Assembly: GCF_032854445.1 (NCBI RefSeq) | Contig: NC_088301.1 | Location: 42,651,116-42,715,115, forward strand | Source: Liolophura sinensis | Lineage: Eukaryota; Mollusca; Polyplacophora; Chitonida; Chitonidae | Reading direction: 5' to 3' | Length of the DNA stretch: 64,000 bases | Shown here: positions 13,901 through 25,150 of the stretch, piece by piece | Layout of the letters: each line of letters starts with the position of its first letter | Numbering within the stretch: the first letter of the stretch is position 1 | The notes under the pieces: model-generated | Told to the model about the DNA's origin: nothing | Seen by the model: only the letters and a program-made list of their open reading frames with translations | The model's database searches: none | Program-made: the position numbers and the translations under genes

Positions 13901-16900
13901 CCTAAGCCAAATTCGATTGATGACATGTATGTTGCATGCATACTGTACTCAGTGTAACATTGTACACTTATTCTGTTACTGTGACAAATCTTCTGAATTC
14001 TGTTTGATCAACTGTTGTAGATTCTAAGGCTTACGTTGGATATATGATGTACAAGACTTTAGGAGAAGTCCTTCCCACGTCATACAGTTCAGATGTCAGG
14101 TATGATGAGCAGTCTACCGGTTTCTGCATTTATTTTAAAAGAGTAAAAAATGATGACATTTTTATTTTTTTTATCTAATACTGTCTATTTAAATCTAAAT
14201 GGATGTGGTTGTAAAATTAGATTAAATATGCATTCCTACCACATCTGTATGTTATCGACACTAGCTGTACAGAACTCTGTCAAATATTCATTTTCACACA
14301 GGATTTAAGCCATTTTGGGTAAAAGTACAGTATTCAAAAAGGGCAAGTAGCAAGCTGCAGACAGCTGTCTACTGCTGTTCCTATAGCCTTCTACTTTGGA
14401 TATTTTTACTATTTAAACAAATAGCAATTGTCCTGTAATAAATTCCCTACTTTTGAACTCTGACTACTTTCTCAAATTCTAAATGAAAACCAGGCATTCA
14501 CCAAGACAACCATTACTGTGCATTCCCTGGCACTATTTATTGAAACTTGTCTGTATTTGACCTGACAGAACCACACGCCCTCTAGCGGTTAACAGCCCTG
14601 TCATCACTGTGATCCTGAGGGACAAATCTAGAAACATCCATGGCCCCCTGCAGGAGCCCGTGGAGATTACTTTCCAGCAGCTGCAGGTTGTCAATCGCAC
14701 CAGTCCCCAGTGTGTGCACTGGCAGTTCAAGGAGTCCGGGTGAGAGATGTCGGCTGATTGCCACACAAATCTGTTATATTTGCAAGCTACATTTAGCTAT
14801 AGATACAAAAGGATGTTGGCTAATTGTGTGACATTCTGTATACTGTACTTTTTTTTTCCAATATCAAAGCCGAATCGGTATTTCAAGAGTATCGCTGTTG
14901 CAAACGATCATGGCTAAAAGATGTGATATTTGTGATTTCAGTCATTGAGCTGACGAGAAGAATGTTCAATCTGTCTCATAGTCACAGTTCATACCTGTGG
15001 CACATGTACTTTGAGAGACCGCCAGGCTATCTCGTTTAAACTTGCGTGAATTCTTGACATTCTTGAAATGCTGAAATGCTGTTCCAGCTTATGTAAAGCA
15101 GTTTAGGTTGTACATTTTTGTTCCGTTTTTAGAGGCAGTGTTATGATATTCCTTGTGAAATTCAGGGATGGAGGTGCTCAGTTTTAATGTTTCTATTCCA
15201 CTCAGAAACAACACCCGTGGTCAGTGGTCAACAGAGGGTTGTGAGTTAAAGGGACGATACAAGATGGGAGACAAGAAGTTTGTGACATGCAGCTGTAACC
15301 ACCTGTCTACTTACGCAGTTCTCATGGATGTCTCTGATACAGAGGTAACACAATTTAGACGATAGCTTCTTTCTTGGAAATGCCCATGTTTTGTAAAACA
15401 CACCTAATTGTAACCATTGTATTTTTGGCATGTTTCTCCTACTCTGGCATTAGATATTGATAATAAAAGTTTTAGAGGAAGAAATTTAGAATGCCTTGGA
15501 AAACCACTAGTCTATCTCATTGAGTTCTGCATGTTTGAATTCAGCCATGTCTTAAACCTCAACATTGTCTTACAGGTAGAACTTTTCTGAATGTGGAACA
15601 AACATTCTAAACTTATGGACACATAAATCTGAAGAAGTCTTTATTTAAGCATATTCCGGAAGCTTTATTCTGTGTAGACTGATAAAATGTTACCCTTTGT
15701 GAAGCCCCGAAGTTGGCCAATCAAATCAGTGTAGTTTTGTCTCCAAAATCAAACTTAAAATGTGCATAAATTGCACTAAAATTTGCTCTTTTGTATGTGA
15801 AAAGGTTGAGGAATTAGGGTAGTCTGTGACTGTCATGCCCTACATGATGTAGGAACTAATGGTCTGACCGACTCTCTCCTTAGAGTGTCATCGGTAACAC
15901 ATAACTGTTGTGGAAGAGAAAGGTTTTAAGGTAGCCTGCAGCTGTGGTTTCATCTTGACTCTTCCAGTAAGTGACATAATCTTGTTTACTTGGTACAGTA
16001 CTACCCAATGGAGTTCTTAGGTGTGATAATCGTGCGTTACATAGGCTTCCTAATCTCACTGACCTGTCTGATGATTTGCCTGCTCCTGTTCTGCTGCCTT
16101 CGTCGACTTTACTCAAATTCCAATTCCATCCATATCAACTTTGTCCTCACCATCTTTGTGGCTGAACTTACATTCCTGGTTGGTATAGACAAAACAGAAA
16201 ATAAGGTGAGTGAGGGGGTAATATCTCTTTTTGAACCTGCTGACATTTTTGTCAAGCAATTTATTCAGTGTTACATTTCTGATTCTATTGGTAATAGCTC
16301 TAGCAGGCTTAGCCATAGATTATTACATGTATCTATAGAGGCTAAGCCCTAGGTTCTTCCTCCACCCTGCAGCGGTATGTTACCAACCTACCGTGCTGCC
16401 CCTCTCAGTTTGATGCTGGCATCAACAAAACATTCATGTCTGTTTACCCACATGTCCAAACTGCTCTTTGTCCCATGTTGTTGCATCCACAGCTTCCAGT
16501 AAATACACATAGGTACAAAGCTCCTCAATGGTAGATCCACTTCGAAAGATTTTAGTGTTTGACGGCCATGTTGTCTGCACCACGTGCTTGGGCGTTGTTG
16601 TTTACTTTCGAGTCTCAATCGGTGAAAATCGGCAAGAGCCGAGTGTTGGTCAAGTGGGCCTCCAAAATGACGACGTAGTGTTAACATGGCCGTCCACTGC
16701 GTCCAGATAATAAAATATGGCTTCAGGTAGTAGGAAGAAGCATCTATAGATAATAATCTTGGGGTAAGCCCGCTATAGCTATATTTGTTCATATATGACA
16801 GAACAAATTACATATATCCAGAATACTCAGTGTTTTACATCTAACTTAAAAGGGTATACACATGTACATTCTCCTTCTGGGCTCACCTTTCAGCCAAGAG

Positions 16901-19900
16901 AGCTGATTATCGGAGAAAATAAGAATTTTGTACAGATATGAATTGTTCTTTAAACTGATATTTCCTTCTTTCCTTTCTCTTTCAGTTGGGATGTCGTTTT
17001 GTTGCAATCATCCTCCATTATTTCTATGTGTCTGCCTTCTTTTGGCTCTTTGTTGAGATGCTCCATTTATATCGAATGTTGACCGAAATCAGAAACATCA
17101 ATCAAGGCTCTATGAAGTTCTATTACTTATTGGGCTATGGTATGCTATACGTATTTTATTATTTACAGTGTTTGTGTACAGTCCTGTTGAAGTGTCCTTT
17201 ATAATGTTTGAATGTGTTGACAACCTGCGGATGGCCTTGGATTTCCTCAATATATTCATCAGTACAGCATTATACACCAATGAAATAAATAATTAAATGA
17301 ATGTGCTGAAATACTGAAAAAATATCAGATTGATGTGTACATGTATTTGTTTTAAAGTTACGTGTGTGTTGCCTAACATTTGTTACATAGACATTTAACA
17401 TTCTGAGAATTGTATTTTTAAAATTGTCTTGCCTTCCTGTTTCAGTTGTGCCAGGCATCATTGTTAGTTTGGCTGTCGGATTAGCGACTGACGATTATGG
17501 AAATGACAAGTAGTAAGTTTTCTTTGGGTCAGAACGTTAACAGTTCAGGGCATTGTGTTATTCATCTAAAAAGCTGTAACTATAACTCTTCCAGATTGCT
17601 TTAATGGTTGGCCTACTCCTTTCCATTTTTTGTTTTATGATGTGTGTTGTGAGTATTCAAAGTGTTTTATTACGGAAAGATGCACTATTTTTTTACACAT
17701 TGGTTTCTGTCCTTTCCTTAGCTGCTGGTTAGCAACAGACAGCCTACTCATTGCATCATTCATCGGGCCCATTGGATTAATTGCAGTGGTAAGTGAAAGT
17801 TTTAACAGTTCTATGATTCTCTTCGATTATCCTTTTTAAGTGTGAATAACATTATTGTACAACTCTTTGTGGTAAAGATGATGTGAATAAAATATAAGCA
17901 ATTAAAATTGAATAAAGCCATGTACATACCAATAAAAAAAAGTCTTGTATTTTAATAGCTTGTAGAAATGTGTCTGTTTCTGTTGTAGATGAACCTTTTT
18001 GTGTTCTTTATGGCTGTCAAAGCTAGCTGTTCACCTAAAAAAGAGAAAGCAAAAGTAGGATTCCAAAGGTATTGAACTTGACATCTCACATTTTTTCCCG
18101 CAAGGAACAATGTAAATTTAATATTGATCTTCAATAAATATGTAGGGCAAAATAAATTTTATGCTAATTATTTCAAAAGCCTAAAAATAAGTTTTGGAAA
18201 TGTGGCTAAATAAAATAAAGCAACAGGAAAAGTGATGTATTTTGTACCTGCTAAATACAGTGACTAAGAGCTAACATCCTGATTTGTCCTAGTTCAGATG
18301 TTTTATGTTTTGATTTTAAGGTTGGTGCTTGTGGCTGCTGTACTGCTGCTTTTTGTGCTGGTCCTGGATGGGGTGTTTGGTCTCCTGTCTGTATCAACCC
18401 TTCTCACCGACAACCACCTGGCCTTTCACTATCTCTTTGCCGTCATCACATGTTTTCAAGGCATCTTTGTTCTTGTCGCTTATGTGGTTTGCAGCAAGCA
18501 GGTGAGTGTTGATCATGTCTCTTAGAAATTCCTCAAAATCTCATTAAGCAACCAAAGTCCAGGGGTCGTGGAAAGACTGATGTTGCTTAAATGTTCTTGC
18601 TTAAAAAGTACCGTACAATGTTCTGTGAAACTGGGCCCAGGCTTCCAGCATTTTGGGAGGTCTTTAATATATCTGTTATAATAGTACCACCGTTAGGAAA
18701 GTGCATTAATTTGTGTAAATGGTATCATGGCACTGCCTGGAAGAATTCTGCTTCATAATACTAGCTTTGTTTTTTTTTGTTTTTTTTTTATCCTTAAGCT
18801 AACATGAAATTGCCACAATGTCCATGTAAAATACATCTATAGACTTAAGTCCAACTGATTATTAACCTTGTGTAATGACTTCTGCATTATCAAGGCTGAC
18901 TTCTGTAGTGTATCTGAGTGTTACCATTTCACTGTATATGAAAATTTGGTGGCCATTGGCAGGTTCGTTTTGAAATGCGACGTTGGTGGAGGATATGCCA
19001 GGGGGAGAAGGATTTTGATGAGAAGTATGATGCCATGAAAAGCCCCACTGCCTCTGTAAGTACTCTGTTCTCTGTCTTCTCATATGCAGTATATTTGGCC
19101 GATTCTTACGGAAAAGGATAACAACTTCTCAGGTGTTACAGTACAAGTGTATTATGACTTCTAAATGCCTTTACAAAGAGCTCATTCTCATTTGTGAATG
19201 AAGAAAAAAAAAAAGGCCTGACAAAATGCTTGAATATTGCATTAATTAAATACTATTGTAATATAGTATTGTTCTTTGCACTCCTCACAGCATCGTTCTG
19301 CTTTGGCTTACCGTCATGAGTCCTTCGAGAATGGCCTGAACAGGATTAATGTGGGGATCTCCACCACATCCACAACAAGTCGTTCCACCAGCAAGACAAG
19401 TAGCGGGACAGGCGGCTACAAAAATAACTACCTGAGGAACTCCAGCACATCAACGTCAGGCCATGTCCCTTCAGGCTCCCTCTACCCTCCCAATACCGGC
19501 ATACCGCCTTATGGGTATGACCCAGCGGCCTTCCAGCGTATGAAACACCCCGATGGTGAGTCAGTTTTTACAAGAACTTCTGTCAAATTGAGATTAACAG
19601 TGGTAGAGTTCGAAGCAACTAAATTCAGGCATGCTCTTCAGAAGGTTTGACGTAGTTGATTTGGGCTGATTATATTCGATTCTACATAAACATTCAGCTT
19701 TTGTGCGACAATAGAGCTGAAATACTTTCAGTGTTGCAGTGCACCTCAAACATCCATGCATGTTTGGCTTATAATTATGAAAATATGTGTTTAGTTATTA
19801 AAATGCATTGAATTAGTGAGATTAATATTTGGTGTAGCAGTAACAAAACTTTTTCTTGACTTTTTTGTAGAATTTGTTTTTAGGGTCTGATAGGTGCAGG

Positions 19901-22900
19901 GATAATTGAAGAAATTTCAGCTCATTTTGATGGAATTCACTTCTCTGTATGTGGAGACATTAGTTGTTCCATAGGCGAAATGTGTGTACAGTGTAATAGC
20001 AAGGTTTTTGATTTTTTGCTTTAACACCTGTCCTCGAAGATGTAATCTTTGTTTTGTAGATCCAGATACAGGTGAGAACGACCGCAAGAGGACTAACGAC
20101 TCTGACTCTGACAGTGACATGTCCGTGGGGAGGCACAGCTTAGAACTGGCCTCTAGTCATTCCTCAGATGAAGACGACGACTATGATGGACCTAAGTGGG
20201 AACAACAGTTACCAAAAAATAAAATACTAGGTAAGCCTTCGCTGCGTACTCTGCCAATAAATGTTTATATGAATAACGTTATTCGTTGTTTCCTGTTCAG
20301 CACCATGTTTCTGCTGTCATGGAAAATGGTGGTTTCCACTTGACAGAACTATCTTTGGTACATGTACGTTACCCTATTCAGAAGTAGCTTGGGGTTAGCC
20401 ACTGAAATGATAGTTTCTCTGTAAAAACATTAGCCTAACACAAATTAACCATTGGAATGTTTTTCATAGATTACATTATACCAAGAGTATTTAGACAATT
20501 GAGTAGTATCTACAAGTGAGTCGCTCATCTTGTTCCCTGTACATCTGCTAACATTGTCATACCAAGTTACAGTTGAGATTAATTTAGTGACTGTTCATTG
20601 TTTCCATGTTACATCACCATTACTAATTTCCAAATGCACAGGTCTTCTAAATTTGTTTGCGGTCACTTCCTGAAAATTCACAATTGCGTTAAAGATGTAG
20701 AAAGAAACCTGTAGGCAAACAAAGAAGTTGTCTCATAAGTTGCCCTGTTGAACAGAAAAGTGATTTATGTAAATGAAGACGTGCTTCAATCTTCTCGACT
20801 CCCTGAATAGAAAGCTGGGTGGGCAGCTTTTTCTCAGTTCTTTTCCATGTTAATGTTGTGTTCTGTATCTAACCCTGTACAAATGCACATGCTAACATTA
20901 CAGAAGAAGCGATTAAGCGAAAGGAGGAGAAACAGAAGCAGCGTAGTGCAGAAAATGGTGAGTGAGTGAGTAAGAGGAGTAGCTGATTAAGATTTGTATG
21001 TTCTCTTTGGTTAGTCTGGTTTAAGGGAATCCTGAAAAAGCGATGTGTCACAGCCATGAGAGAGAGAGAAAGAGAGAGATGGTGTATGGGATATCAGTGA
21101 AGCTTTGTGCAACAGTTGTTGTTAAACAAAAAAGTTAAATGGGAATGGGAAAGTGTCAAGGCATCTTGCACTCAGTTCGAGACTCCTGAAATGTGTTCTT
21201 GAGCAGTAATGTGTCAAAGACAAAATAATGATGCTCTGCTGGTAGTTGTATCTGGAGGTGTATACTGCTATGTTGAAAGATAGTCAACTAACTTCACCAT
21301 GCTGTAAAATTTTTCAAAAGGTTTTTTCATGTCATGTCATTCTGAAGTCATAATGATGTCGCTCAAAAGTTACATGTACATCAGCTTTTTTTTTGTGGCC
21401 GAGTGGCTGGTGTGTTCGCGCAGAACAAGGACTCAGGGTCCACTCATCAATGCTGTACATGATCATGGGTTTTCCTGGGGTTTACCCAGTTTCTTCCCAC
21501 TATAATACTGGTTACGATGATGTAAAGCACCAATATAATAAATCAAAAACTATGTATTGTAAAATAACCAGATATTGGGTCTTAATTACTGAGAATGCAG
21601 TTTTTTTTTCACAAGCATTGGGTAAAGAGTGGGTGAGTTTAGAGGGAGATTAATCATCAGTATCATAAAGCATTTTATACTTCAGTGATGGGGGAATCTA
21701 TTTTGACAAATTACATGACAAAAAGCAATAGAAATTTATTTCAGTAGCAAGATTGAAATGTATATTCATTTACTAATGCTAATTCCCTGTAGTTTATGGT
21801 ATATAATTTGCACAAGTAGTGTGTTGTTATGAAAGATTTTTTTAGTTCTTTACATGATTAAATTACAAGATACATAGTAAAAATACATTAAGATTTGAGC
21901 TGAAGAGAATCTCAGACTTCTTGACAGTTATCTGCCCTTGATATTTACCTCATCTGGATAAAGATCTCATCCTAATGGTAATATACATGTCCTATTGAGA
22001 TAATTACAATTTCCAGTGACTCCAAATTCTTTTTTGTCTGTGTGTGAGCCATTCGGAACTGTCATTTGTGAAGAGATATGTGTTGACAGGCAAATAATTC
22101 ATTGTCTCTTTATTTTCCAGTATTAAGTCCACATCCGTATAGAGACCACCCTGAGCAGCCCTCTGACCCTGGAACCAGACAGCCAGACCTGCTTAATGCT
22201 GCGGGCATTAGAACGGGATCAGAACGGGTGCACCCTCCAGACTACAGATCAATATACGGAGGTACAGCCAAGTGCTAATACCATGTATCATAATACACTA
22301 TCATACTGAGTCATCATGTGGATAACCACCTTGTTCGTATTTACTATGCGCAGCAGTGCAGGGTTTGTACATACACATTGTACATATCATGAAGGCTTTT
22401 TTTTTTAATTTTGTGAAAACTGTGACACAGAAGTCAAGATATGCTGCTGACGCAACAAAGTTGCATATGGATGTATTTATTACTAGTTCTGTCTCAGAGG
22501 TGCTTTTGGTTTGGCGAACGCAGGTGCACTCTTTAGCAAGAAGGAAGCCAACTTAATATCAAAATAAAAGTGTTCAGAGTATGGAAAAGCATGGCATGGA
22601 AACATGTGTTTGCATTTTGGCATGTAAAAGTGAAAGCCTGAGATTTTACACCTTTTTGGTTTTTTTGAATGCTGTTTTTGTGTGATGGACATTTCTAGCT
22701 TGATGAAGTAGAGCAAAGTATATTCAAGTCCTACTGTAATAAGCTTTGGTACATTGCACTCAAAAATTTTTGTGTTGAAGAAATGTATTTGTAGGTAAGT
22801 TCCATTATGAACCTGCAAAAAATTGTTTGAGAATGCAGTTTTAATCAGTGTGCTCAAGATTTTGACACGATCAGATAATCAGACTGGTTTTGGTAATTCA

Positions 22901-24460
22901 GACTTGTTTTTATTAGGTATTTACTTCATCTGTTAACCGAACACTCTAATATCTGTTTTCTTGCATATGCCAAAAAGAGTGACTATATACTGTACAATCA
23001 ATATTAATTCGAGACTTGTACATTACAGGCCCGAATCAATACATTGTCCCTCCCGTTCGGAAAGATAGTTTACCCCCTTTAAACAAGTCGGAGAGCAGTG
23101 AAAACACTGGGTCAAATCGACCCCCATCAAGGGAGCGAACCACTGTTCAGGTTCTCACCCACAACGGCAGTGTAACATCATCAGATTCTGAGTAAGTGCC
23201 TGGTTCAGTGGAAGGAGCCAAGGCTGCGTGTCATCTTCTATCCAATCACATCCTATCCTGCAGTATCATTACCTTCATCCATATAAATTTCCATTAATTC
23301 ATCTGAGAAGGCTTCCTTCATAATCCCCTAACCTCAGGCTTTCACTCCTAACCCCTCTGCTCATCACAGTCCCCTGTAGAGGAGTAGTATCATCCCACAT
23401 CTAACAGCTCGGTACCTAACCAACCCCAGTTGCTGTAATACTGCTCGGTGTTTTATTGCAGCTTCAGGGTGGAAATAGCCTTTCTGGGATCTGTATTGCT
23501 CTGCAGTGTGTAAGAGATGTCCATTTAGTGTTGCTTTAGTATAATAAACTTCCATTGCTGACTTCTAGACTAGTTTTAGCAGCGAGCCTAACAAAAATAC
23601 TCACAAGGACAGGTACATGCATACTACACGATACAACATGGATCTTAAACTGAACTGAACTTCTCATCATTTCAAAATGGATGCAGCTCTGCTCTTAATG
23701 TCGCATGCCCTGCTTATTGATAAGCAGACCCCTGTTCTATTGTATAAGCGCAGATTTAGTCGTCATTCACATATTTGTGTTTTCTTGCTGATTTACTGAT
23801 AAATTTCTCTGTTAAGACCATTCCACCGTGATCTCAATATCCTGGATAGTTAGGTTTTTGTCAGTTTTGTTTCTCCCAATGGAGCTGAAATAACTTCAGT
23901 CACAGGACCATATAAATTGTTTCGCCCTAGATTGAGATATGTGTGTTAGTACATGTAGCTAATGCTGCCGTCCTGCGCTGGTCTGTCAATGTATCTGTAA
24001 TATGGATTGTTTAATCCACTCCTATAACCTTTCCAGGGCTTTTGTGGTGAAATGTATTAACCTCTGTGATTCCTTTCACTCTAGTGGATGTACACTTGAA
24101 ATATTTGCCTGTGTTTTTTGGAAATATTTGTGTGAAGAAAAATAGTCTTGATAAATGGTGAACATCCTCATTGTTTTGTGATGATTTTGTCTGACGGCAC
24201 GTCACTTTTAATGATTCAGTGACTTATTTGTGATAAAATCTGCATGGAAATTTCCAGTTAAAGTGATCATATTTTTGCATGTCTACAGGGACCATCTATA
24301 ATATTTCGTGAAATATGCTGACATTATGTAATGCCAAGTGTATGCTTATGCTTTTGTTGGCCTAAAACTATCTGTTGTCCTGCATGAATCTGTTTTATCT
24401 ATTGGTTTGGTTTTTGTTTCTTTCATTTCTCATAGGAGCAGCAATGAAACAACTGTGTGA
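1954..24460 (+). CDS. CELSR: CELSR/Flamingo adhesion GPCR, 3' part of gene (30 exons)
   Basis: Seven-pass cadherin of the planar-cell-polarity pathway, acting at the plasma membrane of cell junctions. Exons: 1954-2066, 2265-2509, 6029-6103, 6435-6601, 7042-7188, 7528-7638, 7967-8126, 8402-8673, 8805-8991, 9360-9482, 11873-11964, 12276-12476, 12734-12917, 13525-13662, 14021-14099, 14569-14739, 15206-15344, 15999-16205, 16986-17139, 17446-17512, 17722-17788, 17989-18068, 18321-18501, 18963-19055, 19291-19555, 20060-20230, 20904-20957, 22121-22261, 23029-23191, 24436-24460. Every junction has an AG acceptor and GT donor and phases match throughout, giving 1423 residues plus stop with no internal stop. 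The domain order LamG-EGF-LamG-EGF-LamEGF-HRM-GAIN/GPS-7TM is diagnostic of CELSR. The cadherin repeats and N-terminus must lie to the left of the window. The first exon starts in phase 0; the exon before it is not visible. Exon edges were read by eye; the weakest calls are the donors at 6602 and 14100. Confidence 0.96.
2510..6028 (+). other. CELSR intron with a TIR element
   Basis: A 3.5-kb intron between the exon-2 and exon-3 EGF coding parts. It holds poly-A tracts near 3112 and 4121 and the inverted-repeat element at 4872-5442. I found no other exon. Confidence 0.7.
4872..5442. mobile_element. Inverted-repeat DNA element in CELSR intron
   Basis: TAAAGGAGAAGAAAA at 4872-4886 is a perfect 15-bp inverted match to 5428-5442. 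With mismatches the similarity extends inward (…TAAATACCATTGA against …TAAAACCATGA in the reverse complement). The roughly 540-bp interior has no long ORF. It is more GC-rich than the flanks, as expected for a non-autonomous TIR transposon. Confidence 0.6.
9483..11872 (+). other. CELSR intron splitting the hormone-receptor motif
   Basis: A 2.4-kb intron between exons 10 and 11. It contains an uninterrupted 138-codon frame at 10127-10543 with no recognisable domain, which I do not call a gene. The stretch 9980-10330 is more GC-rich than the flanks and may be old transposon sequence. Confidence 0.5.
11873..15344 (+). other. CELSR: CELSR HRM end, GAIN domain and GPS cleavage motif
   Basis: Exon 11 completes the hormone-receptor motif (CSRNGWLEPDLFNC). 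Exons 12-16 carry the GAIN domain, rich in hydrophobic helices and then beta strands (for example NSPVITVILRD). Exon 17 holds the GPS: GCELKGRYK, then CSCNHLSTYAVLM. The His-Leu-Ser triplet at residues 854-856 of the visible protein (codons from 15300) matches the H-L-S/T consensus for autoproteolysis between Leu and Ser. The residues after it, STYAVLM, resemble the tethered agonist of adhesion GPCRs. Inference: this receptor is cleavage-competent; not all vertebrate CELSRs are. Confidence 0.92.
13178..13385 (+). mobile_element. Degenerate tRNA-derived SINE fragment
   Basis: The segment shares the central block GTCCAGCTCATGCTGGCTTC, the CACCATAATGCT block and the tail AACACCAATC with the complete SINE copies at 29883-30149 and 33899-34159 (in reverse complement). 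The tRNA-like head is lost or too diverged. It lies in the CELSR intron between exons 13 and 14. Confidence 0.75.
15999..19055 (+). other. CELSR: CELSR seven-transmembrane region
   Basis: Exons 18-24 encode the class B2 7TM bundle, starting at visible residue 869 (YYPMEFLG). TM1 is VRYIGFLISLTCLMICLLLF, and TM2 is INFVLTIFVAELTFLVGID. TM3 is in exon 19 (FVAIILHYFYVSAFFWLFVE). Later helices are split over short exons 20-23: VVPGIIVSLAVGLATDDYGN, SLLIASFIGPIGLIAV, MNLFVFFMAVKASC and the long hydrophobic run from 18321. TM7 ends at VAYVVCSKQ, followed by the basic juxtamembrane VRFEMRRWWRICQ in exon 24. The intron after exon 18 contains a TIR element (16294-16782). Confidence 0.93.
16294..16782. 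mobile_element. TIR DNA element in CELSR intron
   Basis: The 30 bases 16296-16325 match the reverse complement of 16751-16780 at 25 of 30 positions, including the blocks GGCTTA and AGATTATTA. An internal 12-bp perfect inverted pair (GACGGCCATGTT at 16561, AACATGGCCGTC at 16683) is nested inside. The interior is GC-rich relative to the intron and contains a 134-codon antisense frame of no recognised family. This looks like a MITE or a decayed DNA transposon. Confidence 0.65.
21399..21545 (+). mobile_element. Degenerate SINE fragment
   Basis: The sequence begins with a tRNA-like GTGGCCGAGTGGCTGGTGTG. It then keeps diverged forms of the SINE 3' half (GGGTTTTCCTGGGGTTTACC, CCCACTATAATACTGG, AAAGCACCAATATAATAAAT). 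It lies in the CELSR intron before exon 28. Confidence 0.55.
23192..24435 (+). promoter_or_regulatory. CELSR: Last CELSR intron with a stop codon embedded in its donor
   Basis: The donor reads GA|GTAAGT, so if this intron is retained the next in-frame codon after GAG is TAA (23193-23195). Splicing instead continues into exon 30 and adds SSNETTV. The choice therefore decides whether the receptor carries a PDZ-binding C-terminus. Use of both forms is inference. Confidence 0.6.
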
Positions 24461-24635
24461 CATACTGTAGAACAACTGAAGAATAAATTACGCAAATTTT
24501 AACCTGTAACGTTTACGGAGTAAATCTGTCTCCATATCCCATTGTTCGGAGATCTCTGTGTTTATTTGATCTACCATGATGTAGAGAAAGATAGGTAAAA
24601 ATGGTTAAGTAGTCTGTTTAGAGTTGGCTTTTGTA

Positions 24636-24641
24636 AATAAA
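24636..24641 (+). terminator. Possible proximal polyadenylation signal for CELSR
   Basis: AATAAA about 175 bases after the CELSR stop codon, followed by T/G-rich sequence (GTGGACTTATTGTCTGG). Confidence 0.5.
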
Positions 24642-25129
24642 ACATATCTTCTCAAAGTGGACTTATTGTCTGGCTCTCAACACAATTGTGAAGACTACTT
24701 TTGGAGCTATTCAGTAGCTCATATGAACATGTCATTATACAAATTTTAATGTGGCTCAATGTTTTAAATTTATCATATCATAAAAATAAGAAAGGGGAAC
24801 AGCCTTGCTATGTTAAGATCAGTTGTTTCCAGGTACCTAGGGTAGCATTCAGTTGGGTGTTGCAAACCTAGATGTTAAATATGTTTTTAGCATTACCATT
24901 TTTTGGTGCAGGAAGCCATTGTATTTGGACATATCACATTGTGATGTGATAACATGGTCTTGCATTTGTATATTTCATTGTCTAGTGTCCTGTGCTTGTA
25001 CAGGTATTTTACATACTCCTTCATGCAAGTCAGATATATTTATTTTATGATTTTTTTAAATCAAATTTTGTACAAAAATTGCGTATTATAGTGTATTTCT
25101 TTTTATATGTGCTTCCCTTTTTTTAACAA

Positions 25130-25150
25130 AATAAAACTGTCTCAAATAAA
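25130..25150 (+). terminator. Possible distal polyadenylation signals for CELSR
   Basis: Two AATAAA hexamers (25130-25135 and 25145-25150) in an A/T-rich stretch, followed by TTATTGTGGTTT. They could end a longer transcript. Confidence 0.45.

Larger units (their letters stand above)
19291..24460 (+). other. CELSR: CELSR cytoplasmic tail with acidic Ser/Asp cluster and C-terminal PDZ ligand
   Basis: Exons 25-30 encode roughly 270 residues of low-complexity tail. Exon 25 is Ser/Thr/Gly/Pro-rich. Exon 26 has an alternating Ser-Asp run (SDSDSDMSVG) and an acidic patch (SSDEDDDYDG); from memory, vertebrate CELSR tails have a similar cluster. Exon 27 is a 54-bp Lys/Glu-rich exon. Exon 28 is Pro-rich and ends PDYRSIYG. 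Exons 29-30 end SSDSESSNETTV. The last four residues, ETTV, fit a class I PDZ ligand. Exons 26, 27 and 28 each begin and end in phase 1 and are multiples of three, so each could be skipped without a frameshift. Confidence 0.9.
24461..25150 (+). other. CELSR 3' untranslated region
   Basis: Non-coding sequence after the TGA at 24458-24460, extending to one of three AATAAA signals. I see no other conserved feature. Confidence 0.6.

Noticed and set aside
16388..16792. 134-codon antisense frame
   Set aside because: It lies within the TIR element 16294-16782 and has no family features.
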